Origin: Bacillota bacterium
GTDB taxonomy: Bacteria > Eremiobacterota > SpSt-956 > JAKJGF01
Assembly (NCBI GenBank): GCA_029555925.1
Contig: JAKPQU010000126.1
Span: 1 to 33,540 of the forward strand
DNA: 33,540 bases
Direction of reading: 5' to 3'
The position numbers and the translations under genes were made by a program. This document shows, in pieces, positions 1 to 5,613 of this stretch. Below the pieces are notes generated by a model. It saw only the letters and a list, made by a program, of their open reading frames with translations. It did no database searches and had not been told where the DNA came from. Position 1 is the stretch's first letter; the number at the start of each line of letters is the position of its first letter.

Positions 1-235
1 AATTATAGTCTCTTGGAATTACAAGATTACAAACAGGACAAATATGTGTCCTCATAGATAGACTCTTATTTACCATATTTCCACAGCCGGAACATATCTG
101 ACTTGTGTATTTTGGGTCTACTGCTATTACTGTTTTACCTGTTATCAGGGCTTTATATTTCAGTATTTCAAAGAATTTTCCCCACGAAACATCAGAGATT
201 GATTTATTTAAACGGTATTTATATGAGCTTTTCAT
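1..235 (-). pseudogene. tnpB: TnpB (IS200/IS605 OrfB) C-terminal fragment, partial
   Basis: The reading frame enters from beyond base 1 and encodes only the C-terminal part of a TnpB-family RNA-guided nuclease: a SISDVSWGKFFEILKYKA segment, then the zinc finger CSGCG...CPVC, then the RuvC-III motif RDYN at the window edge. TnpB is normally about 350-450 residues; here the RuvC-I and RuvC-II regions are absent because an in-frame TAA lies seven codons upstream of the ATG at 235. The ATG has its own GAGGAG ribosome binding site and a TATAAT box about 30 bases upstream, so the fragment could still be expressed. What is seen is the truncation; that it is an inert remnant is inference. Confidence 0.75.
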
Positions 236-328
236 ACTTATCTTCTCCTCTATATATTATAACAGAAAAGAGCTTGTATTTATAGCTTTGAACATAATAC
301 AGGATACACGACGCAAATCCACATTCAT

Positions 329-358
329 CTCCCTCTAAGCCTTCAGCTATAGAGGGAG
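329..358. repeat. 9-bp inverted repeat
   Basis: CTCCCTCTA (329-337) and TAGAGGGAG (350-358) form a perfect 9-bp stem with a 12-base loop. No T-run follows on either strand, so a terminator is unlikely. It lies just outside the TnpB fragment and could be a subterminal hairpin of an IS200/IS605-type end, but no matching second end is seen. Confidence 0.4.
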
Positions 359-442
359 TATTCTGCGGTCTTTCCGATAAAATTAGATGGAAATAACAGT
401 AGATTTCAATATAACACACATCTATAATTATTTAAAAACTAC

Positions 443-471
443 TTGACAAATAAATGTTTATGTAATATAAT
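443..471 (+). promoter_or_regulatory. Consensus sigma70/sigmaA promoter
   Basis: TTGACA (443-448) and TATAAT (466-471) are separated by exactly 17 bases, a perfect consensus promoter. It drives the coiled-coil gene at 498 and probably the HTH gene at 826. Confidence 0.85.
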
Positions 472-497
472 AGATTACAGAAGGAGGTGAGAAACAA

Positions 498-752
498 ATG
501 GAAGACAGGATAGCGAAGCTGGAAGAAGGGCAGAGGAGATTGGAAGTAAGACTTGAAAACTTCGAGGCAAAAGTAGAAAACGCTTTTAACACCCTTATAG
601 CAGAAGTAAGAACTACTAACAGCACACTTCAGGGAGTTTTTAATGTAGGTTTCGAGTCTTACAAAAACGTATTCGCCCAAAAAGAAGCAGCTTCTATAAT
701 CGCGAGAGCTTACGAGGAAGCTTACAAAAAACTGGACAGAAATATAGTATAA
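498..752 (+). CDS. Small coiled-coil protein (type B paralogue)
   Basis: 84 residues, starting at an ATG behind a strong AGGAGGTGAG site, transcribed from a consensus promoter. Residues 1-40 form a heptad-rich coiled coil (MEDRIAKLEEGQRRLEVRLE); the C-terminal half (FNTL...VFNVGFES...IIARAYEEAYKKL) resembles the C-terminal half of the minus-strand protein at 1560-1868 (GFNTLNDTLN...VAVIMENAYSEASEEY). It is one of seven small coiled-coil genes here and the only one on the plus strand. No domain or motif reveals a function. Confidence 0.8.
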   Translation: MEDRIAKLEEGQRRLEVRLENFEAKVENAFNTLIAEVRTTNSTLQGVFNVGFESYKNVFAQKEAASIIARAYEEAYKKLDRNIV

Positions 753-825
753 AGCACAAGGGGCAGGAGATAAAACCCCTGCCTACCTCAAAAAAATTAT
801 AACACAGAAAAAGGAGTTTTGCAAG

Positions 826-1137
826 ATGGTTCAGGAATGGAAAGAACTCCGGGAAAAAGGATGGACTTTTCAGCAAATTGCAGATAAATATAATGTCTCC
901 CGGCAAGCGATATCAGAGGCACTGGATAAAGCCGGGATGAAGCGACAGACAAAATGGTCAAAGTTCTATCCTGAGTGGGAAAAAAGGTACTACCATGAAG
1001 GAAAAAGCCTGGAGGAAATTGCAGAAGAGACAGGAGCCAGTTACACGGCAGTGAGAAATTATTTACAGAAAAAAGGATTAAAAAATCAGGGCCGACGGAT
1101 TTTGTTGAATAACCAGGGGCCGAGAGAGAAAATGTGA
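826..1137 (+). CDS. Protein with two helix-turn-helix motifs
   Basis: 103 residues with an AAGGAG site ahead of the ATG. Two HTH-like segments stand in tandem: GWTFQQIADKYNVSRQAISE (about 13-32) and SLEEIAEETGASYTAVRNYL (about 65-84). Both have the A-x3-G/N-V/A-S spacing of DNA-binding HTHs of the resolvase/transposase type. It probably binds DNA as a small regulator, or is a DNA-binding fragment of a recombinase. It lies 73 bases after the coiled-coil gene and probably shares its promoter. The target is unknown. Confidence 0.75.
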   Translation: MVQEWKELREKGWTFQQIADKYNVSRQAISEALDKAGMKRQTKWSKFYPEWEKRYYHEGKSLEEIAEETGASYTAVRNYLQKKGLKNQGRRILLNNQGPREKM

Positions 1138-1158
1138 GAAAATCTTTCGAAGTCGGAT

Positions 1159-1174
1159 TTAAAACCGGTTTTAA
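1159..1174. repeat. 16-bp perfect palindrome
   Basis: TTAAAACCGGTTTTAA is a perfect palindrome just after the HTH gene and before the convergent terminator. It could be a binding site for the adjacent HTH protein or a weak hairpin; nothing else in the sequence decides. Confidence 0.35.
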
Positions 1175-1208
1175 TGCAGCTTATTTAATACATGAAAGGG
1201 AGTAATCA

Positions 1209-1240
1209 AAAAACACACTGCAAGGAGGCGGTGTGTTTTT
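1209..1240 (-). terminator. Rho-independent terminator of the lysogeny operon
   Basis: AAAAACACAC (1209-1218) pairs perfectly with GTGTGTTTTT (1231-1240) around a 12-base loop. On the minus strand the stem runs directly into a T-run, immediately after the stop codon of the last coiled-coil gene (1251). The A/T-flanked stem could also stop plus-strand transcription from the HTH gene. Confidence 0.8.
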
Positions 1241-1250
1241 GCGTAGAAAA

Positions 1251-1541
1251 TTACTTAATCGGAGGAGAAATTTCCAGATCTTCCAGCCGTAATTCGTGTT
1301 CTTTCATGGTAGCAGAGAATATATCTTGTTTGGCTGATAGTCTATCCAGTTTCCTGTTTACTTCTTTTATTTCTGAGTCTACATTATTTCCTATCGTTTT
1401 TATCATGCCGGACAGGTCTTTAATATCTTTCTTTAAATAGTTCTGCCCTTGTTCAAGATTGTCCAGCCTGACATTTACCTGTTTCAATTCGGTTTCTATA
1501 CCGATAAGCTTATCAAGTATTAAATTTAATTTTTCTTCCAT
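1251..1541 (-). CDS. Small coiled-coil protein (type A paralogue)
   Basis: 96 residues, almost wholly heptad-rich coiled coil (LDNLEQGQNYLKKDIKDLS), no membrane segment. It ends in EHELRLEDLEIS, which matches DHELRITDLEES at the end of the protein at 2282-2533; the KKDIKDLS segment recurs in the protein at 7112-7456. A GAAAGAAGG site precedes the ATG. It is the last gene of the minus-strand operon headed by the repressor and stops just before a terminator, so it should be made in lysogens. Function unknown. Confidence 0.75.
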   Translation of the reverse strand: MEEKLNLILDKLIGIETELKQVNVRLDNLEQGQNYLKKDIKDLSGMIKTIGNNVDSEIKEVNRKLDRLSAKQDIFSATMKEHELRLEDLEISPPIK

Positions 1542-1559
1542 ATAATTACCTTCTTTCTA

Positions 1560-1868
1560 TTACTTTTTCGATTTCTTTATCTTTGTATACTCTTCTGAGG
1601 CCTCACTGTAAGCATTTTCCATAATAACAGCCACTTTTTTATTAGCCCTTATGCTTTTAGCTGTCAGGTCAAACATACTGTTAAGAGTGTCATTTAAAGT
1701 ATTAAATCCTATCCTCACCTCATCCCGGAGGAAGCAAACATCATTTTCGACTTTTCCGAGTCTCTCTTTTATTTCCTTTACATCTGTTTTTAATACTGAA
1801 ACATCTCCCTCAACTCTTTCAAATCTTTTGTTTGTATTATCAATAAAATTATTTAATTTTTCTTCCAT
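1560..1868 (-). CDS. Small coiled-coil protein (type B paralogue)
   Basis: 102 residues, with an AAGGAGATGA site ahead of the ATG. Residues 1-55 form a coiled coil (KRFERVEGDVSVLKTDVKEI); the C-terminal part (GFNTLNDTLNSMFDLTAKSI, then VAVIMENAYSEASEEY) resembles the plus-strand protein at 498-752. The C-terminus is lysine-rich. It is the fourth gene of the repressor operon, 18 bases from the gene on its 3' side. Function unknown; the head-plus-conserved-tail arrangement suggests an oligomer with a partner-binding C-terminus (inference). Confidence 0.75.
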   Translation of the reverse strand: MEEKLNNFIDNTNKRFERVEGDVSVLKTDVKEIKERLGKVENDVCFLRDEVRIGFNTLNDTLNSMFDLTAKSIRANKKVAVIMENAYSEASEEYTKIKKSKK

Positions 1869-1872
1869 AGTA

Positions 1873-2205
1873 TCATCTCCTTACCTTTTCTAATTGACCT
1901 TCATTTCGTCTTACATATTCACCTATGGCGGAAACTTCCTGTTTAATGCCTTCCGTAGTGACAACCAGGTTAGAAACCATAGATAGGACTTTATCAAATT
2001 TATCGTTCATTTCATCTTTTAAAGAGTCTATCTTGGTATCTAAACGGCAAACTTCTTTAAATATATACTTCTCTAAATGGTCAAACCGTTCATCTACTTT
2101 TTTAAATTGTTCATCAGTTTTCTTATCCAGTTTATCAATTTTATCTTCCAGGGTATTAAATGTTTTATCTATCTGGGTTCCTATAGAGTCTTTCTTTTTT
2201 GGCAT
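1873..2205 (-). CDS. Small coiled-coil protein (type C paralogue)
   Basis: 110 residues with a KKK start and a long coiled coil (DKLDKKTDEQFKKVDERFDH). The C-terminal segment NLVVTTEGIKQEVSAIGEYV closely matches NLVVTTEGMKQELTAIGERV in the minus-strand protein at 4547-4867, so the two are clear paralogues. A GAAAGAAG site precedes the start. A TATAAT box on the minus strand at 2275-2270 may add local transcription. The stop is only five bases before the next gene's start region, so translation of the two may be coupled. Function unknown. Confidence 0.75.
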   Translation of the reverse strand: MPKKKDSIGTQIDKTFNTLEDKIDKLDKKTDEQFKKVDERFDHLEKYIFKEVCRLDTKIDSLKDEMNDKFDKVLSMVSNLVVTTEGIKQEVSAIGEYVRRNEGQLEKVRR

Positions 2206-2281
2206 AATTACACTTCTTTCTTTACAACATCCCCCACTTAACCGCTATACCTTCTATTTTAATAAGTATATTATACGCCAG

Positions 2282-2533
2282 TCAGGCCTTAGATTCTTCT
2301 AAATCGGTAATCCTTAATTCATGGTCTTTGATTTGAGCAGAGTGACTTCTTACACTGGAATCTAATCTTTCAAGTTTTTTCAATACAAGAGTTAGATCCC
2401 CATCTACTCTATTAAATCTTTTATTCATATTTTCTTCTAAGTTATCCAACCTACCATTCACCTGTAAGAATTTTTCAATCATTTCTGCTCTTAAAGATTT
2501 TATTTCTTTAAGAATAAGTTCTGTATTATCCAT
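2282..2533 (-). CDS. Small coiled-coil protein (type A paralogue)
   Basis: 83 residues, heptad-rich throughout (LQVNGRLDNLEENMNKRFNR), ending in HELRITDLEESKA, shared with the protein at 1251-1541. An AAAGGAT site lies ahead of the ATG. It begins 18 bases after the repressor stop codon with no terminator between, so it is the second gene of the lysogeny operon. Its position next to the repressor suggests a prophage-expressed role such as superinfection exclusion or repressor modulation; that is inference only. Confidence 0.75.
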   Translation of the reverse strand: MDNTELILKEIKSLRAEMIEKFLQVNGRLDNLEENMNKRFNRVDGDLTLVLKKLERLDSSVRSHSAQIKDHELRITDLEESKA

Positions 2534-2551
2534 AAAATCAAATCCTTTCTT

Positions 2552-3331
2552 CTACCCAAACTTCCTCGGGTCTGGCATCCAGTAAACTGCCTTGCCGACA
2601 ATACTCATGTTCTCTTTAAACTCTATTATATCACCAGATTTGTCTGTCAGAAACATGTCGCCTTTTATTATCCTAAGTTTCTTTAAAATAGCATGGCCGT
2701 GACTGTTTTCTATCACTCTTACCGCCACTATATCACCGGTAGAAGCAATATTTTGGCATTTTATGAATACCAAATAACCATCATGAATTTTTTCATTTTC
2801 AAGGCAATCGCCTTTTGCCCGTAAGACGATTTCAGCATTTACAGCATAATCCTCCGGTAAAGAAATCCAGTCTTCAACTTCATCCTCTGCCGGTATGAGT
2901 GAAAGCCCACAGGCTGACTGGTCTGACATGATAGGATATTTTATTACGTTATTGGTGTAATGGACTGGGAGGGAGCCTTCTATATGAGGCAGTTCTTCTT
3001 TCAAATCATCTTCGTAAACTTTCTTAAGCATCTCTGTAAGAAGATCTATTCTTTTGTTGGTTTTTTCTACGGTTTTTTCTATTATTTGTTCTATGGGAGG
3101 AGAAGGAGGGGTTTCTGAGGGAGAAGTGGAGAAACCGGTGGCGGAGGCGAGTTCGTTTAAAGTGAAGTTTAGGTTTTTACTTAGAGATATTAGTAAAGTA
3201 AAATCAGGCTCATTTTTCCCTGTTTCAATCCTGCTTAATGTTGCATCTGTAGTGCTACATAATTGAGCCAAATCCTTCAATGTCATTTTTTTTTCTGTTC
3301 TTTTTAACTTTATAAAATCTCCAATTACCAT
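2552..3331 (-). CDS. LexA/CI-like repressor with Cys in place of the catalytic Ser
   Basis: 259 residues, started at the ATG at 3331 behind an AAGGAG site; a longer upstream frame lacks such a site. Residues 4-62 are an XRE helix-turn-helix (LKDLAQLCSTTDATLSRIET). A proline-rich linker and short coiled coil follow, and residues 120-259 are an S24 (LexA/UmuD/CI) self-cleavage domain. The likely cleavage site is Cys141-Gly142 (UmuD also cleaves Cys-Gly). The nucleophile motif reads GDCLEN: Cys176 stands where the family has Ser. Lys217 in AILKKL fits the general base. The 34-residue spacing from cleavage Gly to nucleophile equals that of LexA. It should bind the three operators in 3369-3451 and hold the lysogenic state; whether it self-cleaves is uncertain. 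Confidence 0.9.
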   Translation of the reverse strand: MVIGDFIKLKRTEKKMTLKDLAQLCSTTDATLSRIETGKNEPDFTLLISLSKNLNFTLNELASATGFSTSPSETPPSPPIEQIIEKTVEKTNKRIDLLTEMLKKVYEDDLKEELPHIEGSLPVHYTNNVIKYPIMSDQSACGLSLIPAEDEVEDWISLPEDYAVNAEIVLRAKGDCLENEKIHDGYLVFIKCQNIASTGDIVAVRVIENSHGHAILKKLRIIKGDMFLTDKSGDIIEFKENMSIVGKAVYWMPDPRKFG

Positions 3332-3353
3332 GTAGAAATCTCCTTTTATATTA

Positions 3354-3383
3354 AATATAGCATAAAATATTACAATTTTGTAA
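3354..3383 (-). promoter_or_regulatory. Repressor promoter (extended -10)
   Basis: On the minus strand TTACAA (3383-3378) and TGcTATATT (-10 at 3359-3354) are spaced 18 bases, with an extended -10 TGn. The -35 lies inside operator 3369-3384, so the repressor probably controls its own gene. Confidence 0.55.
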
Positions 3384-3384
3384 T
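3369..3384. promoter_or_regulatory. Operator 1 (repressor side)
   Basis: ATTACAATTTTGTAAT: 7-bp perfect arms ATTACAA/TTGTAAT around two bases. It overlaps the -35 of the repressor promoter. Two further sites with the same ATTACA...TGTAAT core follow at 35- and 32-base centre spacing. Confidence 0.75.
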
Positions 3385-3403
3385 GATTTTTTAATTTAAT
3401 TTT

Positions 3404-3419
3404 ATTACAGATTTGCAAT
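3404..3419. promoter_or_regulatory. Operator 2 (middle)
   Basis: ATTACAGATTTGCAAT: arms ATTACA/TGCAAT with one mismatch to perfect symmetry, same 16-base length as the flanking operators. It lies between the two promoters. Confidence 0.65.
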
Positions 3420-3426
3420 TTACCCC

Positions 3427-3456
3427 TTGACAACTATTACAGAAATGTAATATAAT
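3427..3456 (+). promoter_or_regulatory. Early (cro-side) promoter
   Basis: TTGACA (3427-3432) and TATAAT (3451-3456) with an 18-base spacer that contains operator 3. It drives the cro-like gene and the antirepressor. Confidence 0.85.
3436..3451. promoter_or_regulatory. Operator 3 (cro side)
   Basis: ATTACAGAAATGTAAT: perfect 6-bp arms, extended to 7 by flanking T and A (3435-3452). It fills the spacer of the cro-side promoter, so occupancy should block early transcription. Confidence 0.75.
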
Positions 3457-3486
3457 TAAGAAAATGAGATTTTTAAGGAGGCTGTT

Positions 3487-3690
3487 ATGGACAGCTTAAA
3501 GATTAAAAGTTTACGAAAAAAAAAGAACCTCTCTCAGGAAACACTTGCTAAACTGGCAGGGTTACCGCAGAGAAAGATTAGTGAAGCTGAAAACGGTAAA
3601 ACGCTCCATATAGACACATATAAAAAGATAGCTCAGGCGTTACAGGTAAATTTATCTGAATTGATTTACACAGAGAAAATTGAGGTATAG
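3487..3690 (+). CDS. Cro-like XRE-family regulator
   Basis: 67 residues, almost only one XRE helix-turn-helix (LRKKKNLSQETLAKLAGLPQRKISEAE, residues about 9-35). A perfect AAGGAGG site lies ahead of the ATG. It is transcribed divergently from the repressor across the operator region, the position of Cro in lambda-type switches, and is followed after 13 bases by the antirepressor gene. It probably competes for the same operators to favour lytic growth. Confidence 0.85.
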   Translation: MDSLKIKSLRKKKNLSQETLAKLAGLPQRKISEAENGKTLHIDTYKKIAQALQVNLSELIYTEKIEV

Positions 3691-3703
3691 AAAGGAGAAT
3701 AAA

Positions 3704-4462
3704 ATGAACGAATTACAGAAAGTATTTAATTACGGGGAAAAGCCAGTGAGAACCATTGAAAAAGATGGCGAAGTCTTTTTTGTGGGGAAAGATGTATGTG
3801 AGGTGCTGGAGATTACAAATGTAAGTCAAGCTATTGAAAGACTGGATGAGGATGAAAAGCTGATATATAAACTTCATATATCAGGTCAGGAAAGAGAAGT
3901 ATGGATAGTTAACGAACCGGGTTTATATTCCCTTATAAGCTCCTCATATAAACCAGAAGCAAAAGCATTTAAGAGATGGATTAACCATGAAGTTTTACCC
4001 TCTATTAGAAAAACCGGATCTTATACTGCTCCTATATCAAACAAAAAACAGATCCAATTAGATATCCAGATTGAAAAAGAACGCAGACTTATGGCAAAAG
4101 AAAAACGCCTCAGTGCAAATCTTTTAAAGGATATAGCAACAGATTTTACACATATTCTTTCTACAAAATCTATACAGCAATTGATGTATGAAGCCTCTAA
4201 ACTCGTCAGTAATGTAGAGATAATTGAAAGACCTATGCTTGAATGTAAGTTCTGGCACGCCGGGGAAATAGGAGAACTGGCAGGGGTAAGCGGTAATATG
4301 GTGGGGAGAATTTCTAATAAATACGGACTTAAAACAGATGAATACGGGTCTTACGTGCTGGACTCCTGTAAAGGAACAAATAAACAGGTCAGCACTTTTG
4401 TTTATAACGAAAAAGGCAAAAGTAAACTCATAGAGATATTATCACAGGTAAAGGGCGAGTAA
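3704..4462 (+). CDS. Phage antirepressor (BRO-N plus KilAC/ANT-like)
   Basis: 252 residues from the ATG at 3704, which has an AAAGGAG site; an earlier in-frame ATG overlaps the previous gene and is less likely. Residues 1-110 are a BRO-N domain (FFVGKDVCEVLEITNVSQAI, then VNEPGLYSLISSS and FKRWINHEVLPSIRKTGSY). A helical linker and a C-terminal winged-helix-like antirepressor domain follow (FWHAGEIGELAGVSGNMVGR ... FVYNEKGKSKLIEIL). Proteins of this build inactivate phage repressors or bind operator DNA. It is co-transcribed with the cro-like gene. Confidence 0.88.
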   Translation: MNELQKVFNYGEKPVRTIEKDGEVFFVGKDVCEVLEITNVSQAIERLDEDEKLIYKLHISGQEREVWIVNEPGLYSLISSSYKPEAKAFKRWINHEVLPSIRKTGSYTAPISNKKQIQLDIQIEKERRLMAKEKRLSANLLKDIATDFTHILSTKSIQQLMYEASKLVSNVEIIERPMLECKFWHAGEIGELAGVSGNMVGRISNKYGLKTDEYGSYVLDSCKGTNKQVSTFVYNEKGKSKLIEILSQVKGE

Positions 4463-4505
4463 TTATTCTACACAGAAGAAAAAGTTGCATAAATAGAAAG
4501 GCGGT

Positions 4506-4538
4506 AAGGGTATGAATAATAAGTCACAATCCCTTTTT
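4506..4538 (+). terminator. Weak terminator-like hairpin after antirepressor
   Basis: AAGGG (4506-4510) can pair with CCCTT (4531-4535) and a short T-run follows. The stem is only 5 bp with a 20-base loop, so at best it is a partial terminator. Confidence 0.25.
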
Positions 4539-4546
4539 CATCAGGT

Positions 4547-4867
4547 CTATGATAAAATTTCTAACTTATCTTCATGTAATCTTACTCTTTCGCCTATGGC
4601 AGTAAGTTCCTGCTTCATTCCTTCAGTAGTAACGACCAGATTGGAGACAAAAGAAAGTATTTTATCTAATTTATTATCAAGTCTTTCTTCCATTGATTTT
4701 ATATCAGTTTTTTGTTCAAAGTGCATTTTAAATAACTGTTCCTGTCCTTCTTCGAGGATATTAAGTTTTTTATCTACCTGCTCGAAACGTTTATCTATCT
4801 GGTCGAAACTTTCGTCAACCAGTTTACCTATATTTTCAAAGGTACCGGATTTTTTCTTTTTTGACAT
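4547..4867 (-). CDS. Small coiled-coil protein (type C paralogue)
   Basis: 106 residues with a KKKK start, coiled coil through residue 60 (DQIDKRFEQVDKKLNILEEG), and a C-terminus NLVVTTEGMKQELTAIGERV nearly identical to that of the protein at 1873-2205. An AAAGGAT site sits 13 bases before the ATG. It lies opposite to the surrounding early genes and follows the minus-strand ribbon-helix-helix gene at 4956-5153, from which it may be co-transcribed. Function unknown. Confidence 0.75.
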   Translation of the reverse strand: MSKKKKSGTFENIGKLVDESFDQIDKRFEQVDKKLNILEEGQEQLFKMHFEQKTDIKSMEERLDNKLDKILSFVSNLVVTTEGMKQELTAIGERVRLHEDKLEILS

Positions 4868-4893
4868 AAAATTAAATCAATCCTTTCATATCC

Positions 4894-4932
4894 AGGGGAC
4901 TGGACAAAGCAGATCTCATCAGCCAGTCCCCT
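4894..4932. repeat. 10-bp inverted repeat between two minus-strand genes
   Basis: AGGGGACTGG (4894-4903) and CCAGTCCCCT (4923-4932) are exact complements with a 19-base loop. There is no T-run on either strand. It could be an RNA hairpin separating expression of the two minus-strand genes. Confidence 0.45.
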
Positions 4933-4955
4933 CTAAGACCGGGAGGTGTAAAATG

Positions 4956-5153
4956 TTAAGCGGAAGTAGAGGAAGCAGAAGTTTGTTTTTCCCATTCAAT
5001 TTGAGACTTATATTTTTCAGGGAGAAGTTTATATTTAATATATTCACTTATAGACTCAAAACCTTCCTGAACAGCTTTCTTTTCTATAGCTTCTTTTTCC
5101 TTCTGGGTAACCTGTGCGCCTATATAAAATCTTTTATTCTTAATAATGGCCAT
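4956..5153 (-). CDS. Ribbon-helix-helix DNA-binding protein
   Basis: 65 residues behind a strong AGGAGGTGTG site. RFYIGAQVTQKEKEAIEKKA (8-27) followed by GFESISEYIKYKLLP fits a strand-helix-helix fold of the Arc/CopG/MobC type. The tail is Ser/Ala-rich. It is divergent from the gene at 5308, with a perfect palindromic operator between, which makes it a good candidate for binding that operator. It is related to the protein at 5870-6067: the ends read PEKYKSQIEWEKQ and PERKKIYEEYEKQ, and the promoters and leaders are also alike. Confidence 0.75.
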   Translation of the reverse strand: MAIIKNKRFYIGAQVTQKEKEAIEKKAVQEGFESISEYIKYKLLPEKYKSQIEWEKQTSASSTSA

Positions 5154-5177
5154 AAATCACACCTCCTGTATAAAAAT

Positions 5178-5206
5178 ATTATAACATACTATGATAAAAA
5201 GGTATA
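5178..5206 (-). promoter_or_regulatory. Promoter of minus-strand RHH gene
   Basis: On the minus strand a TGtTATAAT extended -10 (5183-5178) lies 17 bases from a weak TATACC -35. The segment from the -10 to the start codon resembles that of the gene at 5870-6067. Confidence 0.5.
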
Positions 5207-5241
5207 TATTTTATAGTTAGAAAATTATTATACAAGTATTA

Positions 5242-5270
5242 TTGACTTTTATTATACAAGCTTGTATAAT
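5242..5270 (+). promoter_or_regulatory. Promoter with built-in palindromic operator
   Basis: TTGACT (5242-5247), a 17-base spacer and TATAAT (5265-5270). The spacer and -10 lie within the perfect palindrome 5249-5272, so the promoter is very probably repressed by a dimeric protein. Confidence 0.8.
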
Positions 5271-5272
5271 AA
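5249..5272. promoter_or_regulatory. 24-bp perfect palindromic operator
   Basis: The half-site TTATTATACAAG (5249-5260) is followed directly by its exact complement CTTGTATAATAA (5261-5272). A second copy of the half-site lies at 5226-5237. The spacing suits a ribbon-helix-helix or HTH dimer; the divergent RHH gene at 4956-5153 is the natural candidate. Confidence 0.75.
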
Positions 5273-5307
5273 ACTTATAATAAAAAGAAAGTAAAGGCGG
5301 TGAAAAA

Positions 5308-5469
5308 TTGAAAAACATAAAGATACGGACTATAAAGAAAATAAAGCGGATACAGAAGTCCCTGCAGAACTGGAAGGGCAGAACTGCAGCAAAAGTGCAG
5401 GAGGCTCTTATGGAAGCAACAGCGTACCTTATGAACGGTGATAATCAGCTTTGTATGAGACTTAGATAG
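5308..5469 (+). CDS. Small basic protein, unknown
   Basis: 53 residues, starting at a TTG seven bases after AAAGGCGG. The first 25 residues are strongly basic (KNIKIRTIKKIKRIQKSLQN) and probably helical; the rest is neutral. It is the first gene after the operator-controlled promoter at 5242-5270, which supports it as a real gene. A nucleic-acid-binding role is plausible from charge alone. No family recognised. Confidence 0.6.
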   Translation: MKNIKIRTIKKIKRIQKSLQNWKGRTAAKVQEALMEATAYLMNGDNQLCMRLR

Positions 5470-5496
5470 AGAGAAGAGAGGAAAGGAGGAAGGGTA

Positions 5497-5613
5497 ATGT
5501 TTTCAAGAGCAAGAGAGGCACAAGTTAGCGTAAAAAAGATTTTAACGGAACTTAAAGAAGGCTTAAAAAACATTTATATATTTTTCCTGTTGCCCAAATG
5601 GGTAACAACTTGA
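5497..5613 (+). CDS. Possible short leader ORF, unknown
   Basis: 38 residues (begins MFSRAREAQVSVKKILTELK) with an excellent AAAGGAGG site. Its stop codon lies just past the first hairpin of the structured RNA at 5589-5823, so translation of this ORF would open that hairpin; it could act as a leader peptide. Equally, it may be the truncated start of a gene interrupted by the RNA element. Confidence 0.4.
   Translation: MFSRAREAQVSVKKILTELKEGLKNIYIFFLLPKWVTT

Noticed and set aside
219..419. 66-codon minus-strand ORF
   Set aside because: Overlaps the TnpB fragment in another frame and covers a hairpin region; no ribosome site. A TnpB tail remnant was considered but could not be supported.
1925..2302. 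125-codon plus-strand ORF
   Set aside because: Antisense shadow of the coiled-coil gene at 1873-2205; no ribosome site.
4512..5216. 234-codon plus-strand ORF with a good ribosome site
   Set aside because: It is the antisense of two minus-strand genes and the spacer between; its Ser/Leu/Phe-rich translation is the typical shadow of a coiled-coil gene. Only its start site is kept as an observation.
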